From Lentzea alba (GTDB taxonomy: Bacteria > Actinomycetota > Actinomycetes > Mycobacteriales > Pseudonocardiaceae): DNA of 64,000 nt. A program made the position numbers and the translations under genes. How positions within the stretch are numbered: position 1 is the stretch's first letter; every line of letters begins with the position of its first letter. The stretch is from the NCBI RefSeq assembly GCF_011067745.1, contig NZ_JAAMPJ010000007.1, forward strand, positions 230,601-294,600, in the 5' to 3' direction. Under the pieces are notes generated by a model. That model saw only the letters and a list, made by a program, of their open reading frames with translations, ran no database searches and was not told where the DNA came from. Below, piece after piece: positions 1 through 8,367 of this stretch.

Positions 1-11
1 GGGGGGGGGGG
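1..11. other. Poly-G run at the window edge
   Basis: The window opens with eleven consecutive G. On the minus strand this gives a run of prolines inside an aldehyde dehydrogenase, where the full-length relative at 42677-44116 has Ala-Thr-Ala-Pro. This fits a sequencing or assembly artefact at a contig end better than real sequence. Confidence 0.6.
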
Positions 12-209
12 CGCGCCCCAGCGGGGTGGGGCCGCCACCGCCGCTTCGACGGCGCGCCTGCCGTCGGCGGGAGAGGCGTCGGCGACCCGGCACAGCTCTG
101 CGCCGGTGGCCGGGTCGTCGACCGCCAGGGTGCGGCCGGACTCCGCGTCCTGCCAGACACCGGCGATGAACAGCTGCTTGGGGACGTCCTTGATCACAGT
201 CGGGCTCAT
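1..209 (-). CDS. NAD(P)-dependent aldehyde dehydrogenase, succinate-semialdehyde type, N-terminal part only
   Basis: Only about 69 N-terminal residues lie in the window; the rest is beyond the left edge. The start DVPKQLFIAGVW and the stretch VDDPATGAELCRVADA match the beginning of the complete enzyme at 42677-44116, so it is a paralogue of that succinate-semialdehyde-type dehydrogenase. The ATG at 207-209 has a GAGGAA ribosome site. It follows the kinase gene by 23 bp and is the third gene of the operon starting at 2651. The family oxidises an omega-semialdehyde to the acid with NAD(P). The catalytic Cys and Glu lie outside the window, so the substrate is an inference. The last few residues read from the poly-G edge are unreliable. 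Confidence 0.8.
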   Translation of the reverse strand, partial: MSPTVIKDVPKQLFIAGVWQDAESGRTLAVDDPATGAELCRVADASPADGRRAVEAAVAAPPRWGAPPP

Positions 210-232
210 GTCGGGTTCCTCGGAGTTCGGCT

Positions 233-1279
233 TCAGCGGAGTTGGGAGACGACCTCGTCCAGGGGCACGGCGAGCGCCTGTTCGACGTTGGTCCAGTCGT
301 CCTTGGCGTGGGCCAGGAGGTAGTCACGCCGTTGCGGGACACGCTGCGCGCGCCAGTTCGTGATCAGCGCGCGCAGCGTGAGTCGGGCCAGCGCGGCGAC
401 GGGCACGAGTGCGAGTTCCGAGTCCTCGACCGGCCGGACGCGCTCGTAGCCCCGCAGGAAGGCGCAGGCGTCCTGCCAGGGGTTCTCCTGGCCGCGGCCG
501 AGCAGGTTGGCCATGGGCACGGCGGGGTCGAAGATCAGCGCGCTGCGCACCGTGTCACCGAAGTCGATGACGCCGGTCACGAACGGCTCGCCGTGAGGGT
601 CGACGACCACGTTGTACGGGCTGTAGTCACCGTGGATCACCTGTGTTTCCAGGCCGTTCAGGCGCGGTACGACGAACTCGCCGAACAGCCGGGAGACGTC
701 CCCTGCCAGCCTGCGGTGCCCGGCGTCCGGCGTGTGCGTGACCAGTCCGGTCAGGTGGTGGAAGTGCTTGAGGTCCCACGCCAGCCCCCGCCCGTCGGCG
801 GGGTGTGCGAATCCTGCGAGTGCCACGTCGACGCGGCCCAGCATTTCTCCCGCCGCGGCGAGCTGCCGCGCGTCCCGGTCCGCCCCGGCCCAGACCGGGC
901 CGTTGACGAAGCCGAACACCCGCAGGATTCGCGCTCCGCCGAGGGCCACGCTGTCGTTCCCGTCGACGGTGAGCCGCACGCGCTGGACCGGCAACTCGGG
1001 AGCGATGTCCTCGAGAAACCGCATCGCGGCGGTCTGCAGGTCGACGACGCTCTCGTCCTCGCCCGGCGGCGACACCTTCACGAGGTGGTCACCGGAGCCG
1101 GTCGTGAGCCGGAACGTGTCGTCCTTCTCCGTCGCGAGCCGCTCGAGCCGCCCGCGCAGCCGGTAGCGCTGCTCGAGAAGCGTCTCCACCAGCGTCACGT
1201 CGACGGGCTCGTGGGTCGACGCCAGTCCGCTTTCGACCATGAGGCGCCTGCCGGGGTCCGCCAGCGGTGGGATGGTCAC
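233..1279 (-). CDS. APH-family small-molecule kinase (hydroxylysine kinase-like)
   Basis: A 348-residue kinase of the aminoglycoside/choline phosphotransferase fold. The catalytic loop HGDYSPYN is at residues 216-223 and the metal-binding VIDFGD segment at 237-242, both intact. The GTG start has an AAGGGA ribosome site. It lies 22 bp downstream of a class III PLP enzyme and 23 bp upstream of an aldehyde dehydrogenase. In animals and some bacteria kinases of this branch (hydroxylysine kinase, AGPHD1) pair with class III PLP phospholyases such as AGXT2L2. That pairing makes phosphorylation of a hydroxylated amine or amino acid a reasonable role here. An antibiotic-type or homoserine-type substrate cannot be excluded from sequence. 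Confidence 0.75.
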   Translation of the reverse strand: MTIPPLADPGRRLMVESGLASTHEPVDVTLVETLLEQRYRLRGRLERLATEKDDTFRLTTGSGDHLVKVSPPGEDESVVDLQTAAMRFLEDIAPELPVQRVRLTVDGNDSVALGGARILRVFGFVNGPVWAGADRDARQLAAAGEMLGRVDVALAGFAHPADGRGLAWDLKHFHHLTGLVTHTPDAGHRRLAGDVSRLFGEFVVPRLNGLETQVIHGDYSPYNVVVDPHGEPFVTGVIDFGDTVRSALIFDPAVPMANLLGRGQENPWQDACAFLRGYERVRPVEDSELALVPVAALARLTLRALITNWRAQRVPQRRDYLLAHAKDDWTNVEQALAVPLDEVVSQLR

Positions 1280-1301
1280 GGTGCGTCCCTTCGGTCAGCC
1301 G

Positions 1302-2651
1302 CTACAGCCGGTCCTGAGCGACCTGGGCGAAGGTCTCCAGGAACCGGGTCACGTCGGCGGCGTCGAAGGCCAGCGGGGGGCGGATCTTCAACACGTTCGC
1401 CCCGCGCGCAGTGCCGCTGATGAGCACCCGCCGGTCACGCAGATCGTTGATGACGTCCTCGGCGAGCGCACGGTCGGGTTCCCGCGTCTCCCGGTCCTTC
1501 ACGAGCTCGATCCCGACGTAGAGACCACTGCCGCGGACTTCGGCGACGTACGGCGACTCCCGCGTGATCTCCTCGAGCCCGGCGCGCAGAGCCGTGCCGT
1601 TCTCGAGAACGCACTGCTGCACGTTCTCCTGCTCGAAGACGTCCAGCACCGCGGCCGCCGCCGCCACCGGGATCGAGCTGCCGCCGAAGGTGTTGAAGTA
1701 GCGGACGTTGCGTCCGAACTCGTCGGAGACCTCGGGGCGGAACACCACACCTGAGACCGGCAGCCCGTTGCCCATCGGCTTGCCCATGGTCACGATGTCC
1801 GGCACCACACCGTGGCGCGCGAAGCCCCACATGGACTCCCCGAGCCTGGCGAACCCGGACTGCACCTCGTCGGCGATGTAGACACCGCCGGCCTTGTGCA
1901 CCTCCTCGACCATCGCCTTCAGGTAGCCGACCGGGTCGGTGAAGATGCCGTCGCTGCTGTACGCGCCGTCCGTGACCAGGGCAGCGAGCCGGTAACCGTG
2001 CCGCTCCAGGTCGTCGATCGCGCCACGCACCTGCGCACGCATGTGGTCGGCCAGTGTCGACCCCGGCGCGACGAGGCGCGGGTCGGGCGGGTCGATCAGC
2101 CTGACGTTCGGCCCGAGCGGTGATCCCGCGCCCAGGGTCGGCGAGAAGCTCGCGACCTCACGTGTGATGCCGTGGTAGGCCCAGCGGGTCACGATGATGC
2201 CCTCGGCACCGGTGTGGAACCTCGCCACGCGCATCGCGAGGTCGTTCGCCTCCGATCCGCTGCACGCAATGCTCAGCTTCGACAGCTCCGCGGGAAAGGT
2301 CGCGAGCAGTCGTTCCGCGTAGTCCACCAGCGAGTCCTGGACGTAGCGCGTGTTGATGTTGACCGCCGACATCTGCCGGGTGACGGCCTCCACCACGTGC
2401 GGGTGCGCGTGCCCGACGCACGGGACGTTGTTGTAGGCGTCGAGGTAGTCGTTGCCGTCGCGGTCGACCAGGTGAGCGCCGTGACCGGAGACGAACTCGA
2501 CCGGCGTGCGGTAGATGAGGGTGTAGCCGGGTCCCAGCACCTCGGTCCGGCGCCGGATCGTGTCCTGGAGGCGGTCGGGGAGCGCGTCCAGCACGGCCGG
2601 GTCGAAGCGGTTCGGGTAGTTGGCGATCGCCCGGCTCAGTGTCGAAGTCAT
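1302..2651 (-). CDS. Class III PLP-dependent aminotransferase or phospholyase
   Basis: A 449-residue fold-type I enzyme of the class III (omega-aminotransferase) family. The cofactor aspartate lies in DEVQSGF (about residue 261) and the Schiff-base lysine in TMGKPMGNG (K291). It resembles the AGXT2L branch, which holds true transaminases and O-phosphoethanolamine or phosphohydroxylysine phospholyases. The kinase directly downstream favours a phospholyase, but no motif I can see decides this. It is the first gene of an operon of three. Its promoter region (2704-2744) carries one of three copies of the operator also found by the ROK regulator and the dehalogenase gene, so ROK repression is likely. 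Confidence 0.85.
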   Translation of the reverse strand: MTSTLSRAIANYPNRFDPAVLDALPDRLQDTIRRRTEVLGPGYTLIYRTPVEFVSGHGAHLVDRDGNDYLDAYNNVPCVGHAHPHVVEAVTRQMSAVNINTRYVQDSLVDYAERLLATFPAELSKLSIACSGSEANDLAMRVARFHTGAEGIIVTRWAYHGITREVASFSPTLGAGSPLGPNVRLIDPPDPRLVAPGSTLADHMRAQVRGAIDDLERHGYRLAALVTDGAYSSDGIFTDPVGYLKAMVEEVHKAGGVYIADEVQSGFARLGESMWGFARHGVVPDIVTMGKPMGNGLPVSGVVFRPEVSDEFGRNVRYFNTFGGSSIPVAAAAAVLDVFEQENVQQCVLENGTALRAGLEEITRESPYVAEVRGSGLYVGIELVKDRETREPDRALAEDVINDLRDRRVLISGTARGANVLKIRPPLAFDAADVTRFLETFAQVAQDRL

Positions 2652-2703
2652 CGGCCGTCACTTTCCGTCTGATTCCGCCGGAGTCTCCTCCGCTGGTGAT
2701 CTC

Positions 2704-2744
2704 ACCGTACCACTTTTCGTTCCAGTTCCAAACTGAAACTTTTT
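2704..2744 (-). promoter_or_regulatory. Promoter with ROK-type operator, upstream of the class III PLP operon
   Basis: Read on the minus strand, a TTGGAA -35 (2726-2731) is 16 bp from a TACGGT -10 (2704-2709). The -35 lies inside an inverted repeat, GTTCCAGTT and AACTGAAAC around a 3-bp centre (2719-2739, plus strand), followed by TTTT. The same arrangement recurs at 3975-4014 and 9217-9256, each time pointing at a gene of this block. Confidence 0.75.
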
Positions 2745-2787
2745 AGCTGTGAGTCGTCCCCCGGAGAGGGACGAGGTCACGGCCGGC

Positions 2788-3960
2788 TCAGAACGCGGGC
2801 GCGGGCTGCTGCTCCGCACGTGGCGCTTGACGACGTGCGTCGAGCAGGGCCTCCCGCAACCGGGCCTGAGCCAGCGTCAGGCACGAGTACACCGCGCCAC
2901 GCGCGGTCGACAGCCCGAGCACCTGCGTGGCGACCGTGACCCGCGGAACGGCGGGAAGACGCTCCTCAAGGCGTTTGCGCACCTCGGGCAGGACTTCCTC
3001 GACCAACGTGCGCAGCCTGCCCACGAAGAAGATCGACTCCGGGTCCAAGGTCACGACGACGGTGGTCACAGCCGTCACCAACGCCGTGGTGAACGCCTCC
3101 ACCACCGCCGCGCGAACCTCGTCGTGGTGCGTCTCGACCCAGAGGTCGTCGATGCGTTCCAGCCCCAGCCCCTGCTCACGCGCGAACGCGAGCAGGCCTC
3201 CCGTGCTCAGCAGCCCTTCGAGGGTTTTGTCGTGCACTCCGGAGAAGAGCACGCCGACGTCACCGAACGAGGGAGTGCTCCCGCGGGCCAGCTCGTGATC
3301 GGTGCAGCAGGCGAAGTTGAGCATGCTGCTGACACTGAAGAGTGCGGCGTTCCTGATCGTGACGTCGTCGGCGAGGACGCCCAGCAAGGACGCGTTCGCG
3401 TCGCTGTCGAGCAGCACCGGAGCGCCGACCAGGTCCGCCAGCACGCGTTGCAGGCGGGAGCCGGCGAGATAGGTCATCGACTCAGCCGGGCCGAAGATCT
3501 CGCCATCGTCGCGGACCCGGCCGGGCACCGCCACGACGACCTGGCGCAGCGGTCCTTCCGCGGGCTGACTGGCGCCGGCGATCAGGCCGGCCAGCCAGGC
3601 GGCGGCCTTGCCGACGTCGTCGTGGTTCGCGGTGGGCACGATCACGTGCTGGATCTCGCGTCCCCGCAGGTCGGTCGCGAGAACACCGGTGGTCTGCGCA
3701 CCGAAGCTCACGCCGACGACGTGCCCGGTGGTGCCGGGGATGTCCAGGTAGGTGGACGGCCGGCCACGACCGGCGATCGCGTCGACCCCGCGGTCCACGA
3801 CGAAACCGTCGGCCCGCAGTTCCTCCACCGCCCTCGACACGGTGGCCTTGCTCAGACCCGTCAGCTCGATGAGCTTGTTCCGCGTCAAGGGCGCCTGGGC
3901 GAGAACGACGTCGAGGACCGATGCTTTGTTGTAGTCGCGCGTGGTCGGGTTGATCGTCAC
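2788..3960 (-). CDS. ROK-family transcriptional repressor
   Basis: A 390-residue regulator with an N-terminal winged helix-turn-helix; the recognition helix is TGLSKATVSRAVEEL at residues 34-48. A sugar-kinase-like ROK domain fills roughly residues 80-385. The zinc-binding CxCGxxGC motif of many ROK proteins is absent; the matching stretch reads NFACCTDHEL. The gene lies between two copies of a 9-3-9 inverted repeat (2719-2739 and 3980-4000); a third is at 9232-9252. ROK repressors normally release such sites on binding a small ligand. The genes under these sites are for amino compounds, so the ligand may be a non-sugar. It probably also represses itself from the 3975-4014 region. Confidence 0.88.
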   Translation of the reverse strand: MTINPTTRDYNKASVLDVVLAQAPLTRNKLIELTGLSKATVSRAVEELRADGFVVDRGVDAIAGRGRPSTYLDIPGTTGHVVGVSFGAQTTGVLATDLRGREIQHVIVPTANHDDVGKAAAWLAGLIAGASQPAEGPLRQVVVAVPGRVRDDGEIFGPAESMTYLAGSRLQRVLADLVGAPVLLDSDANASLLGVLADDVTIRNAALFSVSSMLNFACCTDHELARGSTPSFGDVGVLFSGVHDKTLEGLLSTGGLLAFAREQGLGLERIDDLWVETHHDEVRAAVVEAFTTALVTAVTTVVVTLDPESIFFVGRLRTLVEEVLPEVRKRLEERLPAVPRVTVATQVLGLSTARGAVYSCLTLAQARLREALLDARRQAPRAEQQPAPAF

Positions 3961-3974
3961 ACCACCACCATACC

Positions 3975-4014
3975 AAAGGTTTCAGTTTGGAACTGGAACA
4001 AATGGTGATAGGGT
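3975..4014 (+). promoter_or_regulatory. Promoter with ROK-type operator, upstream of the oxidase operon
   Basis: On the plus strand TTGGAA (3987-3992) is 16 bp from TAGGGT (4009-4014). The -35 overlaps the inverted repeat GTTTCAGTT and AACTGGAAC (3979-3999), the reverse orientation of the copy at 2719-2739. It faces the oxidase gene at 4104. The divergent regulator starts only 15 bp away, so the same site can control both. Confidence 0.78.
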
Positions 4015-4103
4015 CTGCCAGCCGCAAAGAACTCCGACGAGCAGGGCGGATGTCGCGTTGGAGCACGTCGACGCCGGCCGGTCGCGATGGCAGGAGAACA
4101 GCG

Positions 4104-5378
4104 ATGAAGTTCATCCCCTATTGGCTCGACACCTCCCCGCAGGGACCGGACCGGTCGGGCACCGAGATCGGCGGTCGGGTCGACGTGGCGATCGTGGGCG
4201 CCGGGCTGACCGGCCTGTCCGCAGCGCTGCACCTGGCTCGCAAGGGCGCCGACGTGCAGGTCTTCGAGCAGGAAACGGTCGGGTGGGGCGCGTCAGGCCG
4301 CAACGGCGGCATGGCCACCGGGGGTCTGGGGATCGGTTTCCGCGACGCCGTCGCCCGGTACGGACTCGAGACCGCGGCCAAGTACATCGCGGTGTACGGC
4401 GACGCGATCGACACCATCGAGAAGCTCGTCGCCGACGAGGGCATCGACTGCCACTTCGCCCGCACGGGCAAGATGGTCCTGGCTGCCAAGCCCGCTCACT
4501 TCGACGGCCTGCGCAAGACCGACGAGCTGATGAGGAGCCTGGGCTACGAGACCCGCCTGGTGCCGCCGGGCGAGCTCCGTTCCGAGATCGGCTCGAAGAT
4601 CTACCACGGCGCGATGGTCGACAAGCACAGCGCGGGCCTGCACGTCGGCAAGTTCACCAGGGGCCTCGCCGAGGCGGCCGTGCGGGCAGGCGCCACGATC
4701 CACGAGAAGGCCCCGGTCGGGCAGATCCGCCGGCTGGGCGGCACCCGGCACGAGCTGGTCACGCCCCGCGGCACCGTCGTGGCCGACCAGGTCCTCGTGG
4801 CGACCAGCGGCTACACCGGCAGGCCGTTCCGCTGGCTCCAGGTCAGGATCGCGCCCGTCGGCAGCTTCATCATCGTGACCGAGCCGCTGGGCAAGGACGC
4901 CTGCGACGAGCTGCTCCCCCACCGCCGGATGGCCTCGACGTCCAAGAACCTGCTGCACTACTTCCGGATCACCCCGGACCACCGGTTGCTGTTCGGCGGT
5001 CGGGCCCGGTTCGCCATGTCCAGCCCGCAGTCGGACGTGAAGAGCGGCCGGATCCTGGAGAAGGCGATGGTCGAGGTCTTCCCGCAACTGGCCGGCACGC
5101 ACGTCGACTACTGCTGGGGTGGCCTGGTCGACATGAGCATGGACCGCATGGTGCACGCCGGCGAGCACGACGGGCTGCACTTCTCGGCCGGCTACTCCGG
5201 CCACGGCGTGCAGATGGCCACGCACATGGGCAAGCAGATGGCCGACTACATGAACGGCACGTCGACCGCCAACCCGTGGCGCGACCTGGCTTTCCGGCGG
5301 ATCCCCGGCCACTTCGGCCCGCCCTGGTTCCTCCCCTTCGCGGGCGCGTACTACAAGTTCAAGGACTACCTCAGGTGA
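4104..5378 (+). CDS. FAD-dependent amine/amino-acid oxidoreductase (DAO family)
   Basis: A 424-residue flavoprotein. After the leader MKFIPYWLDT comes the FAD-binding Rossmann motif VGAGLTGLSA (residues 31-40), then ASGRNGGM, typical of the PuuB/OrdL gamma-glutamylputrescine-oxidase-like branch of D-amino-acid oxidases. This start is chosen over upstream in-frame codons because AGGAG lies 7 bases before it and the paralogue at 22509-23792 also begins MKxIPYWLDT. The family oxidises a C-N bond to imine and then aldehyde or keto acid plus ammonia. The gene precedes an FAD/Fe-S dehydrogenase by 25 bp, and its promoter carries the ROK-type operator. The exact amine is unknown. Confidence 0.85.
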   Translation: MKFIPYWLDTSPQGPDRSGTEIGGRVDVAIVGAGLTGLSAALHLARKGADVQVFEQETVGWGASGRNGGMATGGLGIGFRDAVARYGLETAAKYIAVYGDAIDTIEKLVADEGIDCHFARTGKMVLAAKPAHFDGLRKTDELMRSLGYETRLVPPGELRSEIGSKIYHGAMVDKHSAGLHVGKFTRGLAEAAVRAGATIHEKAPVGQIRRLGGTRHELVTPRGTVVADQVLVATSGYTGRPFRWLQVRIAPVGSFIIVTEPLGKDACDELLPHRRMASTSKNLLHYFRITPDHRLLFGGRARFAMSSPQSDVKSGRILEKAMVEVFPQLAGTHVDYCWGGLVDMSMDRMVHAGEHDGLHFSAGYSGHGVQMATHMGKQMADYMNGTSTANPWRDLAFRRIPGHFGPPWFLPFAGAYYKFKDYLR

Positions 5379-5403
5379 CAGCGCTGACCGGGATGTCGGG
5401 ACG

Positions 5404-8238
5404 ATGACGCCTCTGGAGCGGCTGCTGAACGAGATCGCGCCGGGGATGCGCCTGGAGACCGGTGCCGGCGGCACCGCGGCCTACTCCTACGACGCCTCCA
5501 ACTACCGCGTGCCACCGCTCGCCGTGGCCTTCCCCAGGTCCACGGAGGACGTTCGCGCAGTGCTGCGGGCCTGCCGCGAGCTCGATGTCCCCGTGACCGC
5601 ACGGGGCGGCGGCACAAGCATGGCGGGCAACGCCGTGGGTCCCGGTGTGGTGCTCGACTTCTCCCGGCACCTGAACCAGGTGCTCGACGTCGACGTGAAC
5701 TCCCGCACCGCGCGCGTGCAGGCCGGGATCGTTCTCGACGATCTGCGCGACGCGGTCGCACCGCACGGCCTCACCTTCGGCCCCGACCCGTCCTCGCACA
5801 GCCGCTGCACCATCGGCGGCATGATCGGCAACGACGCCTGCGGCAACCGGTCCGTGCGGCACGGGCGCACCAGCGAACACGTCGAGGCGCTCGAGATCGT
5901 CACCGCCGACGGCGTGCTCGCCGTCGCCGACCACACCGGGTTGCACGCCGCGGCCCCCGCGGACGAAGCGCGGATCGACGAGCTCGCCGCGCGGGTGCGT
6001 CGCCTGCTCGCGGACAACCTCGCGCCGATCCGCACCGAACTGGGCCGCATCCCCCGCCAGGTCTCCGGCTACCAGCTGCACCACCTGTTGCCGGAGAACG
6101 GCTTCGACGTGGCTCGCGCGCTGGTCGGCACCGAGGGCACCTGCGCGGTGGTCGTCGCGGCGACGGTCCGCCTGGTCACCGTCGCACCGGCGTCGGCACT
6201 GCTCGTGCTGGGCTACGAAGACGTCGTGGACGCCGCCGAGGACGTGCCGGAGATCCTCCCCTGGTCCCCCACCGCCGTGGAGGGCATGGACGAGGCCATC
6301 GTCGCCACGATGCGAGCGCGCCGCGGCCCCGAGTCGGTCACCGGTCTGCCCGGTGGACGAGCGTGGCTCTACGTGGAGCTCGACGGCGACAACGAGACGG
6401 ACGTCCAGATGCGCGCGGGCGAGCTGCTCGACACGCTCAAGGCCCTCGGCCGGATGCGCGACGGACGGGTGATCGACACCGAGGCGCAGCGGAGGTCGCT
6501 CTGGCGGGTCCGCGAGGACGGCGCCGGGCTGGCCGCCCGGCTGGTCGACGGCGGCGAGTCGTGGCCGGGCTGGGAGGACGCGGCGGTCGCGCCCGAGCGG
6601 CTCCCCGGCTACCTGCGGGACTTCCGGGCACTGCTCTCCGGACACCGGCTCACCGGTGTCCTCTATGGACACTTCGGCGCCGGGTGCGTGCACGTCCGCA
6701 TCGACTTCGACTTCGCCACGGGCACCGGCCGGGCGGCTGCTCGCCGGTTCCTGCGCGAGGCGGCGGAGCTCGTCGTGCGGCACGGCGGCACGTTGTCCGG
6801 CGAGCACGGCGACGGACGGGCCCGCGGCGAGCTCCTGGAAGTCATGTACAGCCCGCGGGTCCTCACCGCGTTCGCCGGTTTCAAACAGATCTTCGACCCG
6901 GACGGCGTGCTGAACCCCGGCGTGATCGTGGCACCCGCCGCGCTGGACGCCGATCTCGCGCTGGACGTGCCGCAACCGGACGGCCGGCCCACTCTGTTCA
7001 CGTTCCCGCACGACGACGACGGCTTCGCGGGCGCCGCCCGGCGGTGCGTCGGTGTCGGCCGCTGCCGCAGCCACACCGGCGGCGTCATGTGCCCCAGCTA
7101 CCGCGCCACCGGCGAGGAGAACCACTCCACCCGCGGCCGCGCCCGGCTGCTGCAGGAGATGCTGCTCGGTGAGACCGTTCGCGACGGATGGCGGTCGACG
7201 GAGGTTCGCGACGCACTGGACCTGTGCCTGTCGTGCAAGGCGTGCTCCACCGACTGCCCCGTCGGCGTGGACATGGCCACCTACAAGGCGGAGTTCCTGC
7301 ACCAGCACTACCGCGGCCGCCTCCGGCCGCGCTCCCACTACTCGCTGGGCTGGCTGCCGCTCACCTCGGTGCTCGCCGGGTACGTCGCGCGCCCGCTCAA
7401 CACCGTGCTGGGCGGACCTCTCGGCAAGCTCGCCGCCCGGCTGGGCGGCATCACCACGCGCCGCACGATCCCCGCCTTCGCGTCGCGCCGTGCGATGCGC
7501 AAAGCCCTGCGCCGCAAGACGGGCAAGCCGGCGGCACTCTTGTTCGTCGACAGCTTCACCAGGGCGTTCCGGCCTCAGGTCGTCGCCGCCACCTCCCGCG
7601 TGCTCGACGCAGCGGGCGTCCCGTGCGAACCGGCCGGCGGTTTGTGCTGCGGCCTGACGTGGGTCAGCACCGGCCAGCTCTCCGTCGCGCGCCGGGTGAT
7701 GGCGAGGACGGTCGCCCGGTTGGATCGCGGACCGCACCGCGGCCTGCCGATCGTCGTGGCCGAACCCAGCTGCGCGGCGGCGTTGAAGCGGGACGTGCCC
7801 GAACTGCTGGGCACGGAGGCCGCCCGCCGGGTCGCCGCCCGCGTGCACACCCTCACCGGCGCGCTCACCGACCTGTCCACTTCGGACTGGCGTGCGGACG
7901 TACCGGACTCGGTGGTGCTGCAGACGCACTGCCACGAGTACGCGACGTTCGGCGCCCGGCGCCCGCGGGACCTGCTGCGCAGGCTCGGCGTGCGGAAGGT
8001 GAGCGAAGCGGAGGGCTGCTGCGGGCTCGCCGGCAACTTCGGCTTCGAGGCCGAGCACTACGACACCTCGATGGCCGTGGCGGACCTGTCGCTGCGGCCG
8101 CGTCTCGACGAGGAACCCGATGCCGTCGTCGTCGCCGACGGCTTCAGCTGCGCGACCCAGATCGACCACCTGGCCGGCGGCCGGGGTGTCCGCGCCCTGC
8201 ACCTGGCCGAGCTGCTCGACCCGGGAGAAGAAGCCTGA
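5404..8238 (+). CDS. FAD/Fe-S D-2-hydroxyacid dehydrogenase, YdiJ-like
   Basis: A 944-residue fusion. The N-terminal PCMH FAD-binding half has GGGTSMAGNAVG near residue 70 and CTIGGMIGNDACGNRSVRHG near 135. An FAD-oxidase C-terminal domain follows, with SGEHGDGRARGE near 465. Next come a [4Fe-4S] ferredoxin-like segment (cysteines near 550-560 and CLSCKACSTDCP near 608) and CCG domains (LCCGLTW near 747, GCCGLAGNFGFE near 872). This is the layout of YdiJ and D-lactate/D-2-hydroxyglutarate dehydrogenases, which pass electrons to a quinone or carrier. It follows the DAO-type oxidase by 25 bp. A paralogue with the same layout is at 44113-46935, where it also sits beside a class III aminotransferase and a semialdehyde dehydrogenase. 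A keto acid from deamination could be the link, but that is inference. Confidence 0.87.
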   Translation: MTPLERLLNEIAPGMRLETGAGGTAAYSYDASNYRVPPLAVAFPRSTEDVRAVLRACRELDVPVTARGGGTSMAGNAVGPGVVLDFSRHLNQVLDVDVNSRTARVQAGIVLDDLRDAVAPHGLTFGPDPSSHSRCTIGGMIGNDACGNRSVRHGRTSEHVEALEIVTADGVLAVADHTGLHAAAPADEARIDELAARVRRLLADNLAPIRTELGRIPRQVSGYQLHHLLPENGFDVARALVGTEGTCAVVVAATVRLVTVAPASALLVLGYEDVVDAAEDVPEILPWSPTAVEGMDEAIVATMRARRGPESVTGLPGGRAWLYVELDGDNETDVQMRAGELLDTLKALGRMRDGRVIDTEAQRRSLWRVREDGAGLAARLVDGGESWPGWEDAAVAPERLPGYLRDFRALLSGHRLTGVLYGHFGAGCVHVRIDFDFATGTGRAAARRFLREAAELVVRHGGTLSGEHGDGRARGELLEVMYSPRVLTAFAGFKQIFDPDGVLNPGVIVAPAALDADLALDVPQPDGRPTLFTFPHDDDGFAGAARRCVGVGRCRSHTGGVMCPSYRATGEENHSTRGRARLLQEMLLGETVRDGWRSTEVRDALDLCLSCKACSTDCPVGVDMATYKAEFLHQHYRGRLRPRSHYSLGWLPLTSVLAGYVARPLNTVLGGPLGKLAARLGGITTRRTIPAFASRRAMRKALRRKTGKPAALLFVDSFTRAFRPQVVAATSRVLDAAGVPCEPAGGLCCGLTWVSTGQLSVARRVMARTVARLDRGPHRGLPIVVAEPSCAAALKRDVPELLGTEAARRVAARVHTLTGALTDLSTSDWRADVPDSVVLQTHCHEYATFGARRPRDLLRRLGVRKVSEAEGCCGLAGNFGFEAEHYDTSMAVADLSLRPRLDEEPDAVVVADGFSCATQIDHLAGGRGVRALHLAELLDPGEEA

Positions 8239-8243
8239 CAACA

Positions 8244-8275
8244 AAAACCGCGTCCCTCTGAGGGGCGCGGCTTTT
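8244..8275 (+). terminator. Rho-independent terminator after the FAD/Fe-S gene
   Basis: AAAACCGCGTCCCTC, a 3-base loop, then GAGGGGCGCGGCTTTT form an 11-bp stem with one mismatch and a short T tract, 6 bp after the stop codon. Confidence 0.8.
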
Positions 8276-8323
8276 CGGGTTGCGCATCGGTGAGGTACGA
8301 GCCTGCGGTGACGTGCGCGACTT

Positions 8324-8357
8324 GATCGGGAGGCTCCGTCGCCGGGGCCTCCCGATC
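8324..8357. terminator. Hairpin at the end of the convergent dehalogenase gene
   Basis: GATCGGGAGGC and GCCTCCCGATC form a perfect 11-bp stem, 10 bp beyond the stop codon of the minus-strand gene at 8368. There is no clear T tract, so this is a probable terminator only. Confidence 0.6.
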
Positions 8358-8367
8358 AGTCGCGCGC

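Noticed and set aside
5371..8244. 957-codon open frame on the minus strand opposite the FAD/Fe-S dehydrogenase
   Set aside because: It is the antisense shadow of a GC-rich gene; the translation is rich in Gly, Ala, Arg and His without any domain, while the plus strand has complete motifs.
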